Source: Micractinium sp. NFX-FRZ (lineage: Eukaryota > Chlorophyta > Trebouxiophyceae > Chlorellales > Chlorellaceae). Taken from it: DNA of 64,000 nt. A model generated the notes under the pieces. It had not been told where the DNA came from and did not search any database. It saw only the letters and a program-made list of their open reading frames with translations. Location: NCBI GenBank assembly GCA_029339195.1, contig JAPTJF010000138.1, positions 1-64,000 of the forward strand. The letters run 5' to 3'. A program made the position numbers and the translations under genes. Position 1 is the first letter of the stretch, and the number at the start of each line of letters is the position of its first letter. Positions 44,260 to 55,300 of this stretch are shown piece after piece.

Positions 44260-44581
44260 ACTGGCAGGCGCCTGGTCGGCACATAGCTGCACCAGCACAC
44301 CCCATTTTCTTTACCCGACTCAGACAACCAAACCATTGACTCCCCACCCGCATGACCAGCCCACCCGGCGTGTCTTTCTGTGCGTCCCTGCTTGCCCACC
44401 CCCAGCCCCCCATCACACACCGTGGGACTGAAACAACTCCTGCTGGCCTTGACCTGTACTGCTATTGATGATGAGTTTGCAATAACGCACACAGCAATGA
44501 AATGGGCAGTGCAAAGGGAAGCAGGGGCAGTGCAGAAACCACAGGGAGAGCAGAGAAGCTGAAAGGTGTGTGCAGGGTTCA
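44260..44581. other. convergent 3' region
   Basis: 322 bases separate the stop codons of the plus-strand coiled-coil gene and the minus-strand SET gene, so the two 3' untranslated regions share it. I found no TGTAA on either strand. Confidence 0.5.
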
Positions 44582-46573
44582 TCAAGAGGGGGGCGGCCCC
44601 GCCACAAAGTCGGCCAACAGGCCCATGCCGGTCTTGACCAGAGCCTTGCGCCGCAGGCGGTACTCCACTGCTGCCACCAGGCGAGGGTCTGGACTGCTGC
44701 CGCTGCCCGCCCCTTGCTGCTCCAGCGCCTGCTGCCAGCCCTTCAGCATGCTGCTGTCATCAGCCAGGCTGGTGGGCCATGCCGCCGCCTCAGCTGCCAG
44801 CTCAGCCTGCAGCCGCTGAGCCAGCGCCAGCTGTGCATCCACCCCAGCTGCGGCGCTCTCGTCGAAAGCCAGCGGCAGCGACTTGAGGGCGGCGTAGGCA
44901 AAGGGGTCCCGCCCAGACATGGCCGTCGCCATGCGCTCGCCATCCCCCATGCAGGCCTCCATGCGGTCCAGAGACAGGAGCACCGCGCCGCCGCTGCTGC
45001 TGCTGCTGCTGCCTGCTGCTGCATCAAGTGCCGCGAACTGCAGCCGATCCGCTGGGTTGGCTGCCAGGGTGAAGCCATACTGTGCCATCATGCGCTGGCT
45101 GGTCATCCCCTGGGGCCCTGCAAAACGTGGTGGATGGGAGGGAGTGGCCGGTGGGCAGTTGTGAAGGGTCTGCGGGCAAGTGCGGGGTGCGTGGCGCAGG
45201 CGCAGGGTACAGCCGTGCACCTGCCAGCCCCACACATCCCCCTGCCGTGCGCCCACCTGTGTAGCTGATGGTGGCCTCCTCTCCCGCTGCCAGGTCCTTT
45301 AGAGCCACCAGCTCCACGCAGCTCTCGTCGGCGCTCAGCCTGCAGCGCACGCAACAGACACCCGCTTGCGGTCAGCAGCAGGCACCAACAGGCAAGTGGG
45401 GACGGTGACAGCTTGCTGTGTGGCTTGCACAGAGCGCTACTCCACTCAGCCATGCTACTGCCCTGCATCCCTCGACCTCCCGCCCCCCACCCTGCCGCCC
45501 CTGCTAGCTTGCCTGAAGTCGCAGGTGGGGTCGTTGTCCGGTGCGTGGTTTGCCAGGTCCAGGAAGGGCACAAACGCAAAGCACTCGTCCCGCAGCTTGA
45601 AGGCGCGGGAGCGCACGCAGGCGAACGCGTACTGCAGGTACGTGGGCGCCTGCTCGCCTTCCACCATGCTGCGGGCCAGCCCCGGGAAGAGGCCCGCCAG
45701 CCGCTCCTGCTGCGCCTGTGCGGCTGCAATGATGGCCCCATGCTGCAGCTCCCCCAGCAGCTCCGGGGGAAAGCAGAGCGGCAGCGTGAGGTCCAGCGGG
45801 GCGGGCAGGACGGCGTTGGCGTAGGTATCCCAGAAAGCGTCGCCGCCGCCTGTCAGGGAGTCGAGCAGGGCCAGAGCCTGCAGGAGGTGTGGGGGCCGTG
45901 AATTGGGCAGAGCTCGGACGAACAGTACGGGTAATGCATGCAGGGCGGGACATCCGGGGTGGGAGCGGACATGGGGCGCCATTGCCCAACAGCACCTCCG
46001 CTGCTGACGCCGACACCCCGGTGGTAAGCTGCTGGCGGAAGCACAGCAGTCTCCAATCTTGATGGACCATTTTGGTGCCGACTTGCCACCACACACACAC
46101 ACACACGCATTTCCCTGCAAACACAGAACCACGCATACATGCACACACACCTGCAGCACGTCCCAGGGCAGCGCGTCGTCCTTGGCCACTCCCTGGCGCA
46201 GACGCGGCCACTGCCCGGGCGGCAGCCGCATGCCGGCGGCATAGTCGACAACCAAGCAGCAGTCCAGGGGCACGCTCAGCACCACGTCGCCGGTCCCTGC
46301 AGTTTCGGTGAGTACCAGGCCGTTTCCCTGGGTGCCGCATGGCTGCAGCGTCACGCCACAGCGGTCGAGGCGTGCTGCGGCCAGTTCGCCAAACGCTGCT
46401 GCCGCCGCCGCCGGTGTAGCTGCCTCTGCTCCTGCCGCAGCCCGGCAGTACGGCCGTTGTCGTGCTGCATTGCGGCTGTAGACCGCCTTGGGCGGCCTCT
46501 CCCCGGCTAAAAGCGCTCGCCTCGCAGCCCAAGAATGTGGGATGGCGACTGTGCAACTTGCCGCCATGTTCAT
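44582..46573 (-). CDS. SET-domain protein lysine methyltransferase, Rubisco LSMT/SETD family, probably plastidial
   Basis: Four exons: 46573-46151, 45877-45513, 45339-45257, 45117-44582, 468 residues. The first ~45 residues (start MNMAAS or, six bases in, MAAS) are Ala/Arg/Ser-rich and look like a chloroplast transit peptide. A split SET domain follows: GNGLVLTETAGTGDVVLSVP (N-SET), FLDLANHAPDN (the NH motif binding S-adenosylmethionine) and AAGEEATISYTG (catalytic tyrosine). The last exon has the helical substrate-binding domain of the Rubisco LSMT family. In land plants this family methylates Rubisco large subunit or plastid aldolases; the substrate here is not known. The intron between exons 2 and 3 appears to use a GC donor (CAG then GCAAGC), the only way to join TCDFR to LSADES. 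It faces HPPD across a 441-base divergent region. Confidence 0.85.
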
Positions 46574-47014
46574 GCTGCGATTGGACCTCGTAAGCCTCTC
46601 AATTTGTACTGCAGGGGGTTGGCTGAGGTTGAAAAGACCCCACCTGAAGCGCGTGCTGAGCTGACGACGCAGCCTTGTGGGCGAGCTGCAGGATGCTTTG
46701 CAAGCTCACACACCGCTACTTTTCACTGCTCAGCTCATATCATCCCCGGCGTGGGTGTTGCGAGAACCGGGTAGACTGTCGGTGCTCAAGCTCTTCTCCG
46801 CCCAAGTTGCAGGCAAGCCCACCTGCCCAATAGCGCTCGCTCGCCTGCGCCGCCAGCTCCACTTAGCGCCGCCCCGAAATGAGGGTTCAGCGAGCCGCCG
46901 CCAGTCCACCCGCCGCCCACCCGCTCGCCCGCCCTGCGCCCCGCCTCGTGTGCAGGCCGCTCAGCCAGCCGCCCGCCAGCTCAGCTCAGGCCGTGACCAG
47001 ACCATCATCAACCC
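46574..47014. promoter_or_regulatory. divergent intergenic region between the SET gene and HPPD
   Basis: 441 bases lie between the two start codons. The half next to HPPD (about 46850-47010) is C-rich leader-like sequence. No TATA box is recognised. Confidence 0.5.
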
Positions 47015-50000
47015 ATGGCAGTGGAGGGCAAGCCCACCAACGGCAATGCCGCCGTCGCTGCCGCCGGGGGGGAGGAGCACCTCCTGAACAAGAAGCTGGT
47101 GGGGTATGGCGCCTTTCAGGTGAGGGAGCGGCGGCAGGTGCCGTGGAGGGACCCAGGCTTGTGCGGTTGTGCGGGGTATTACAGTTGCCTTTCCAGGCTG
47201 TGTGCAAAGGATGCAGGGCACGATCTCCGTGGTTGGACCCATGCCCGGCGGCTCTGCAGGGCTTCAAGCTTCATGAGCGCTGCATTCGCCGCAGACGGAG
47301 GAAGGTTGTCAGCCGTCTGCCCGCATGCAGCACCTGGGACAAGTGCCTGCTGCCCAAACCTGCACCCCCGCCCCCCTGTGCAGCGCCACAACCCCTGCTC
47401 CGACCGCTTTCCCATGCACAAGTTCCACCACATCGAGCTGTGGTGCGGGGATGCCACCACCACCCGATCCAGGTAGGGGAAGGGGGCTGGGGCAGGTGGT
47501 GTGCCAACCAGAGGAGAGGGGAGCCGCAGAGGCCATGCCCAGGGTGCCACCTCAGGGAAGCGCACGCTGAACTACTGCCACAACGTGCTGCTGCGCTTGC
47601 TACCTGGCCTGCCGCGGCTTCCCACCTTCCGCCCACCCGCCTGCTGTCCCTGTGCCCCCTTTCCCCCCCCCTGGCCAGGTTTGGCTACGGCCTGGGCCTG
47701 AGCCTGGTGGCCAAGAGCGACCAGTCGACGGGCAACCACCACTTTGCCTCTTACGTCATGCAGTCGGGTGCGTGCCTCGTGATGTCTTCTGCATTGTTTT
47801 GTTTTGTGGGTAGCCCGACGGCGGCTGAGCTGGACAGGTCCAGGGGGCGGCAGGCAGGGCTTGTGCAGAAGGGGAGAGTGCTTCCTGTTGTTGAGCGGGC
47901 GGCGCCTGCTGCCTTCTGGCAGGGGACCTGGTCCATGGTCGTCACCGCCCCCAGCCACTGCACCGTTGCTCTTCCCCTCTCAGCTTCGTGCGCTCATCCT
48001 GTCCCTCCGCCTCTTTGCTGCTGCTGGCCCGCAGGCGACCTGGTGATGGCCTTCACCGCCCCCTACTCCACTAAGACTGACAAGACCGATAGCAAGCCGC
48101 CTGTGGAGTGAGTGGGGCAGCCAGCGGGGCGGGCAGCCAGCCAGCCGGCGAGCGGTGCTGGGCAGATGTACTGTGCATGGCCCAGCCAGCCAGCCAGGGG
48201 CTGCTGCCAGGACGTAGCTGCCCCGTGGCTCTGCCGCTGTCTGCAGCCGCCCCGCCCTGTCCCCAGGGCTGACCAGTCACCTCACAGCCCACTGTATATG
48301 TTCACCCCTTGTTGTGCCCCCACCCCGGCAGGTATGACCAGGAGGAGGCGTACTCCTTCCTGAAGCGCCACGGCATGGCGGTGCGCGCCTTTGGTGAGCT
48401 GAGACCTGGTCACCAGACGGCAGAGCTGGGGGCTGGCAGCGCAGGCGGATGCGGGGAGCAGCGACTGCATCGGCAGCCTGAGTGTATGCGTGCACCGTGT
48501 GCCCCGCCTGCTGCAAGACCTAGTAAGCCACCGCCGCCGTCCTTGCCGGGTGCAGGTATCCTGGTGGACGATGCTGTGCAGGCATACAACATCTCCACCG
48601 CCAACGGCGGCATCGGGGTGCGGCCCCCCGTCACGCTGCGCGATGAGGCCAGCGGCACCAGCCTGGCCTTCTCGGAGATCAAGCTGTATGGCGACTGCGT
48701 GCTGCGCTTTGTCAGCGGCGACTACGAGGTGGGTGGTGGGTGGGGCGGAGTGGCGGCATTGTGGATGTGAGATGATGGGGGGCGCAGCCCAATAAAGCTC
48801 AGCTCCCGACTTGTGTCTCTGTGCCGCTCTGAGCCCCTCTCCCTGTCCTGTCACCCCGCCCCGCCACCGCAGGGGGCATATCTGCCGGGCTACGCGGCCG
48901 TCCCCGACGCGCCTCGCGTGTCCTACGGCCTGCAGCGGCTGGACCATGCGGTGGGCAACGTGCACGAGCTCATCCCGCAGGTGGAATACATGGCCAAGGC
49001 GCTGGGTGAGCTGCGAGGGGGTGGGTGGGAGGCAACCGTGCCGAGGCGGCGGTGATGAGGAGGAGTTGAATGGGCGCTGCTTACTTGGTTAGCTGCTATG
49101 CGTTGGCGGCAAGCTGCGCTGTGTGCCGCTGCACGGGTTTCTGGGCGTCAGCGATGGCGGGGCAGCATTCAGAATGCCCACAGGCACCTTCACGCCCGGC
49201 GCGCCCCAGCACCCACTTCCCTGCCCCCACCTCCTCACCCCCCACCCCCCACCCCCACCCCGCCAGGCTGGCACGAGTTTGCCGAGTTCACCGCCGAGGA
49301 TGTGGGCACCGTGGACAGCGGCCTCAACTCAATGGTGGGGCGGGGGGTGGGGTGGGAGGGGGCCAGAGCGGGGAGGGAGGGCGGGCCGGAAGGGAGGGAG
49401 GGAGGGGGTAGACGAGGAGGACGGCAGTTCGGCACTGCTAGTTGTTCTCAAGGGCAACACTGCTGCCTTAGCACTGCACCCACACCACCGTGGCTCACCT
49501 GCCCACCCCAACCCACCTTTTTCAACCACCGCAGGTGATGGCCAACAACAACGAGATGATTCTGCTGCCCGTCAATGAGCCCACCTTTGGCACCAAGCGG
49601 TGAGGCGGGGGCGGTGCAAGGGCTGCTGGCTGGGGAGCACACAGGTGTTGCATGCCTCTGGCAAGTGTGTTGGCAGACACCCGTGCCTAAGTTACGCAGT
49701 GGCTGCGGTTGACCTGTGTGGGTTCTGAGGCTTGCTTGTTGCCCCAACCCACCCGCCCGCTTAGTCCTGCCCTTCATCTGGCCCCCTCGTAAAGCTTGCC
49801 CTGCCCTTGCAGCACATGCCCTGGTGCGGCCCACCCCAATGTTTGCCAGTGCTCAATCGTGTGTGCTCTGGTCCCCCCCTGCCCCCGGTGCAGCAAGAGC
49901 CAGATCCAGACGTTCCTGGAGCAGAACGAGGGGCCCGGGCTGCAGCACGTGGCGCTCAAGACCGACGACATTGTGTCCACCATGCGGCAGATGCGGGCCA

Positions 50001-51549
50001 GGTGCGGGTGCAGTGCAATGCTCCGTTGTGCCGTGCTGCCGTGTTGATGTGTGACGCTCTGGTTGGGCGACATGTGCGGCAACCGTTCCGACCAGGGAAG
50101 GGCGGGGGTGGATGACCTGTCACAAATGCCTCAAGTCTTCAGCAGCGGTCGGCTGGCCGGGAGGGCGGTCGCAGCTTGGCCACTCGACCCAGCCCGCTTC
50201 CCTGCCGCTCCCTGGCGCAGGTCCGCCCTGGGAGGCTTTGACTTCATGCCCTCCCCCTCACCCGACTACTACCGCAAGCTGCCCGACCGCATCGGCAGCC
50301 TGCTGACGCCGCAGCAGGTGCGCTGCGCTTCAGACTTGCTGTGTCGCTGGTGTGCTGCTGTGCCATCCTGCCCCACCTGCCTGCACCCGTGCATCCAACC
50401 AGCACGGCTCTGCTGGCGGGCTGGTTGGACCCACGCTTGCCCGCTGCCCCCTGTGGCCCTCCCCCCTCCTCCCCCTGCAGTACCAGGATGTCGAAGAGCT
50501 GGGGCTGCTGGTGGACAAGGATGACCAGGTGGGTGCAGACGGGTGGGGGGTAGCGGGTGGGATGCAATTGTTGAAGGCGGGGTGGGTGGGCGGAGGCTGT
50601 CTGCTAGGGGGCAGGGTGCACGGGGTCCTCGGGCAGGAGCAGTAGGGAGGCGGCTTAAGCCAACGACTTTTGCCCTCGTACTGGCTCCCAACCCCCATGC
50701 CCCACCTGCCCGCCCCGCCTGTCCTCCACACCCCTCAGTCCCCGAGGTACCTGCACGGCGTGCCGCTCCTGATCTCCACCCCTGGCTCTACTTTTGTCCC
50801 TGCCCATCCTTGCCAGCACTGCACTGCCTCCCACCCCTCCGTGCCTGCCCGCCTCCCCTCCATCCCTCCCCCCTGCAGGGCGTGCTGCTGCAGATCTTCA
50901 CCAAGCCGCTGGGGGACCGCCCCACCGTGTTCTTCGAAATCATCGAGCGCCTGTGCCCGCTTGATTCCGGCAAGGTGGGCAGCCTGCAAGCATCGGGTCG
51001 CTTTCCGTCTGTGCGGAACCCTTGCCTGCCTGCAGAGAGCGGATGTCATGGAGTGGACAGGGGCAGGGCCGGCGTCTGTTTTGGCAATAGGGGAGCGCTC
51101 AACTTTATAGCACCTCCGCCTGCCAAGCACGTTTTTACGAGCCCTCCTGTCTCTCGTCTTGCGTATGTGCAGAAGCTCCGGCTGGAGGCGGAGGCGGCTG
51201 AGCGGTCCAAGAGCCAGCGGGCGATGCTGCCAGCGGAGGTCGGCGGCTGCGGCGGGTTCGGCAAGGGGAACTTCGGGTGAGGGGGAAGTCGCCTGGTTCA
51301 AGTGAGGAAGAAACTGCGTGGCGGCGGTGCAGCGTTGGCTGCCTGTGTTTTAGTGCGTGCCAAGCCGCCGCCACAGTTGGGAGCACGCGCTGTCGCCCCA
51401 GCTCACCACTGCGCTTGGCTGGCCCTCTTCTCTCGCTCGGCTGCCCTATTGAAGTGCCTCACCTGCCCCCCCTGCCTCACCCCCGCCCCGCCTGCAGCGA
51501 GCTGTTCAAGAGCATCGAGGTGTACGAGACCGACCTGGGCATCAACTGA
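47015..51549 (+). CDS. HPD1: 4-hydroxyphenylpyruvate dioxygenase
   Basis: HPPD converts 4-hydroxyphenylpyruvate to homogentisate, the head-group precursor of plastoquinone and tocopherols. Fifteen exons: 47015-47119, 47384-47472, 47679-47767, 48035-48107, 48332-48393, 48556-48728, 48873-49005, 49267-49334, 49535-49599, 49894-50001, 50221-50317, 50481-50528, 50879-50974, 51173-51276, 51498-51549 (453 residues, typical of plant HPPDs). The N-terminal vicinal-oxygen-chelate half starts at RFPMHKFHHIELWCGDA. The three iron ligands of the catalytic half are visible: His in LQRLDHAVGNV, His in GPGLQHVALKTDD and Glu in TVFFEIIERLC. C-terminal GGFGKGNFGELFKSIE closes the active site as in plants. No clear plastid transit peptide precedes exon 2, so a cytosolic form is likely. 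A TGTAA at 52035-52039 could end its transcript. Confidence 0.95.
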
Positions 51550-52338
51550 ACCACACCAGCCTGAAGAGAGTAAGGCCAGGAAGACGAGCCAGAAGACAGA
51601 AACAGCTCTGCAGCCCGAGGGCATGGGTAGCACGCCGCTCCAGCAGCAGGGGGCACGGACAAGATGGGGACCTGTGCAGGCGTGCCAGGGGGGCGTAGCA
51701 GGAGCAGAGTGAGACAATTGTAGGCAGCGCCGCTTGGCTAGCCGGCCCCGCCTGGCTACCCCTGTGCTGGGAGCCTGCCAGGCTGGGTCCGCGTGGCACC
51801 TCCAGCCCAAATGACCCCCCAGCCTGAGTACGCCAGGCACACATATATGATTGTTTCATGTGAGCTCGAAGACTTCTATTTCGTTCCGGGCCCATCCCGC
51901 CCCGCTTTTCACGCCTACTATGCTGGCCCGCCCTGTGTCGCCGCACAACAGCAGGTTGTGCTCGACCAACTCTTCACCTTGTGCACGTTGCATGGCCACA
52001 CCTGTCCACGCAGTGCCTGTACTCTTTTTTCACATGTAAACTACTCTCATCAAACGCAAAGGAGGGATGACAGGCCGGGAACAGGGTCCACCAAGAAAAG
52101 GGCAGTCCTCACGGCTGGCCAGCTCAGCGGAACCCCCGCCGCTGCAGCCACTTCCATCACGCCCACGCATTTGCGCCACTCGCTTCCACCTGCTGTCAGC
52201 GTCGTTTCAAGACCCGTTTACCGCCTGCTGCACAGCCCAGCAGTGGCCCGAGAAACCGGCGTGGGAGTTTCTGCGCGCCGACCATCCACCCAGCCTGCTG
52301 CCCCCGGCTTTGCACTAGCAACATATATAACGCGGATC
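51550..52338. other. region between HPPD and the FAD oxidoreductase
   Basis: No coding exon is recognised. It should contain the HPPD 3' untranslated region, with a TGTAA at 52035-52039 (CACATGTAAAC), and the promoter of the next gene in the remaining ~300 bases. The frames crossing 51793-52338 do not resemble any known protein. Confidence 0.4.
52035..52039 (+). terminator. TGTAA, possible polyadenylation signal of HPPD
   Basis: TGTAA 486 bases downstream of the HPPD stop, in an AT-richer patch; it is the first TGTAA on the plus strand after the gene. Confidence 0.4.
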
Positions 52339-55300
52339 ATGCTGGCGATCGCAGCGGCGCCCGTCGTGCCGCAGGCAGCAGCCACTAGTTGCCGCCGCCG
52401 CCACCGCCGCTGTCGCGTGCTGGCTGCGGCAAGTGCCACGGGCGCCAATGGCACGCAGCCAGGCTCGCAGCCCAAGAAGGTTATTGTCGTAGGCGGCGGC
52501 TGGGCAGGTGATGCGGGCAGCCAGCAGCTGCAGGGTAGATGCGTGGTGCGGTACACACCACCACCGAGCAGCTACACAGCTGTGTCGAGGAGGTGGGTGA
52601 GAGCACCATACTGCTGTAGTGCCCATCCCGCCTCCTTCCCTCTTTCCCATGCTTCCGTAGGCTTTGGCGCCACAAAGCACCTGGCAGAGCAGGGGTACGA
52701 TGTGACCCTTCTGGATGCAGCGCCCAACCCTGGCGGCCTGTCGGGTGCGCCGCCGCCTGGCTCCGCTCTGCCGTCCGCCTGCCCTGCTCAGTACCCGGCC
52801 CACCAGCACGCTCTCAAGTTGAGGAGCTTGGGGACACAGCGGCCCTAGCTGTGCATATGTTTCCACTGGCTTGGTCTGCTTCTGCTGGCGGTATCGGCTT
52901 GGAGTGGGGTTGTGGCGGTGGTGCTTGCTTCTGCCCGACCCTCTTCCTTGCTTCCCTGACCCGCGTTGCCGCACCCCTCGTGTTGTGCTGGCTGCAGCGG
53001 GCTGGCGCACTCCGCAGGGGCGTGCCGTTGAAGCAGGCGTCAAAGGGTTCTGGTACCAGGCAAGCAAGCCGGCGTGCAGGCAGGCAACCTAGCTGACTGG
53101 ACATGCAGCAGCCGTTGCTCGCCCTGGAGCCACGTCACCTTCCTGTGTTGGGGTGCCCACCGCTCTGCCTTACCCCTCTGCCTCCTTACCCTGCTCGCTG
53201 CCCCTCCCCTCCTTCTGCCGCAGTACCACAACATCTTCAAGATGGTCAAGGAGCTGGGCATCCCGTGGCCCTTCACAGGTCAGCTGGGGAGGCGGGCAGG
53301 CAGGCTGGCAGGCGGGCGAGCAGGCCGACAAGTAGTCGAGCTAGTGGGCGGGCGGCAAGCAGGCGGGGCGCGTCACTGTTTCTGGGCATCCAGCCACCTT
53401 GTTGGCTTGCATGTTTTCCATCCCTTCCCTGCTATCGGTGCGCTCACCTGCCTGCCCACCCCGCCCTCCCTGCCTGCAGACTTTGAGACCTCTGGCTTCT
53501 GGGGGTCCGACGGCAAGCTCATCACCCAGGCCCCCGTCTTCTCCAAGCAGCCCCGCCTGCCCGCAGTGCTTGGCCAGTTTGTGCACACGTTCAACCTGTT
53601 CGAGTGAGTGCGTGGAGTGGGGTGGAGAGCGTAGGGAGGGAGTGGAGAACGGAACCAGCCTCTCACTGAGATGAGGCGGCTGCAAGCACCTCTGCAGCAA
53701 TTGGCAGGCAGATGCAGCTTGTGCCCACCCAACCACCCACCCTCCCATCCCTTTCCCCCTGCGCAGCAACCTGCCGCTGGCTGACCGCGCCACCATCATC
53801 CCCTGGCTGTACACCGCCATTGACCTCGGCAGTACACCCGGCAGCTACGAGCGGTACGACTCCATGACGGCCCTGGAGGTGCGCGCTTTCTGACTTATTT
53901 CTGCTGCCGCCCACTGTGGGGAGACAGCTGCGAGCGGTGCATTCCAGTGGCAGGATTGGAGGCGTGCCTCCACGCACAGTCTGCTGCCTGCATGTGCTCA
54001 CACCTGGAGTCAGCGTGGACACTGGGTGTTCGCCTCCCTGTGCTGAGCGTGCCCAACCCTAGTCGTTACGCTGTTCACATCCCCAAGAGGATTCAACTTC
54101 AGGACGAACCATATCCTGAGAGCCCACCCCTGCTGCCAGCTCAGCACGCACCTGCGATCGCTTTCCCCCCTGCCCTCAGATGTTCCGCCAATTCGGCATC
54201 ACCCAGAAGGCGTACGAACAGTTCCTGAAGCCCACACTGCTGGTGAGGGCGGAACATGGGTCTGCAGGCTGAAGGGGCGGGTGCCGTGCAGGCAGGGGCG
54301 GGGCAGGCACGGCGGGGCAGGCATGCGCAGTGCGGTGCCCGTGCATCATAGCCAGTTCAGGTGCCGCATGTGCACACAGCAATGGCAAAGCCGTGTGCCC
54401 AGCGCGGAGTAAGCTCTGTCAGCACACACCATGTGAGGCTGCCTGCCCGCTCCGCCCCCCAGCACCCCAGGTGGGCCTGTTTGCGCCCCCCGAGGACTTG
54501 TCGGCGGCCGTGGTCATCGAGACCCTCTACTTCTACGCACTGGCGCACCAGTCCGACTTTGATGTGTGAGCACAGCCCCCGCCGGCCCCGATGCCTGCCA
54601 GAGGAACTTGCGTCTGCCAAGGAAGGTGCCCTGGCAGCACTGAAACATCACAACTGGTGGCTGGCTGTTCTGATGCTTTGTGAGGGGGACATAACCATTG
54701 GACCCCCCTGCTGGACGCCCCTCCTGCAGGTGCTGGGCCAAGGGCAGCATCAGCGAGACAATCTTCACCCCGCTGATCCAGCAGATCAAGCAGCACGGCG
54801 GCAAAATCCAGGCACGCTGTGCATGCCGGGGGCCGGGTCACTGTTGCTATGCAGTGTCGCGCCTGCCATGCACTCAATTGCGTTGCTCGTGCCCACCAGC
54901 GCCTCTCTCTCCTCTCCGCCGTGCTTGCCTCACTTTCAGCCGGCCCCCTTTCCCCCCGGCCACGCACTTTGCAGGGTGGCCGCCTGGTGAGCGCCATTGA
55001 GACGGATGCTGCCGGCAACGTGACTGCGCTGGTTGCCCGCAACACTGCCACCGGCGAGGAGGAGCGCTTTGAGGCGGACGCCGTGGTGTTTGCCATCAGC
55101 ATTGCAGGTGGGCAGGCGGGATGTTGTGGTGCGTCACCAGCTCTCTGTGAGGGGCCTGTGTGCCCCTGCTGCCAAAGCGGCAGGCGGGGGTGTGCTCTGC
55201 GGAGGTAGCAGCAGCCCCAAGCCGCACTGCATGCCCTGTTGCCGCCGTCGGCAGTTCTGCTGCACTCTGCTGGTGCTGATTGAGCGGCCCTCTTTCACCC

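Noticed and set aside
46087..46150. CA-repeat (CACACA) in an intron of the SET gene as a possible regulatory element
   Set aside because: Simple dinucleotide microsatellite next to a splice donor; nothing indicates a function.
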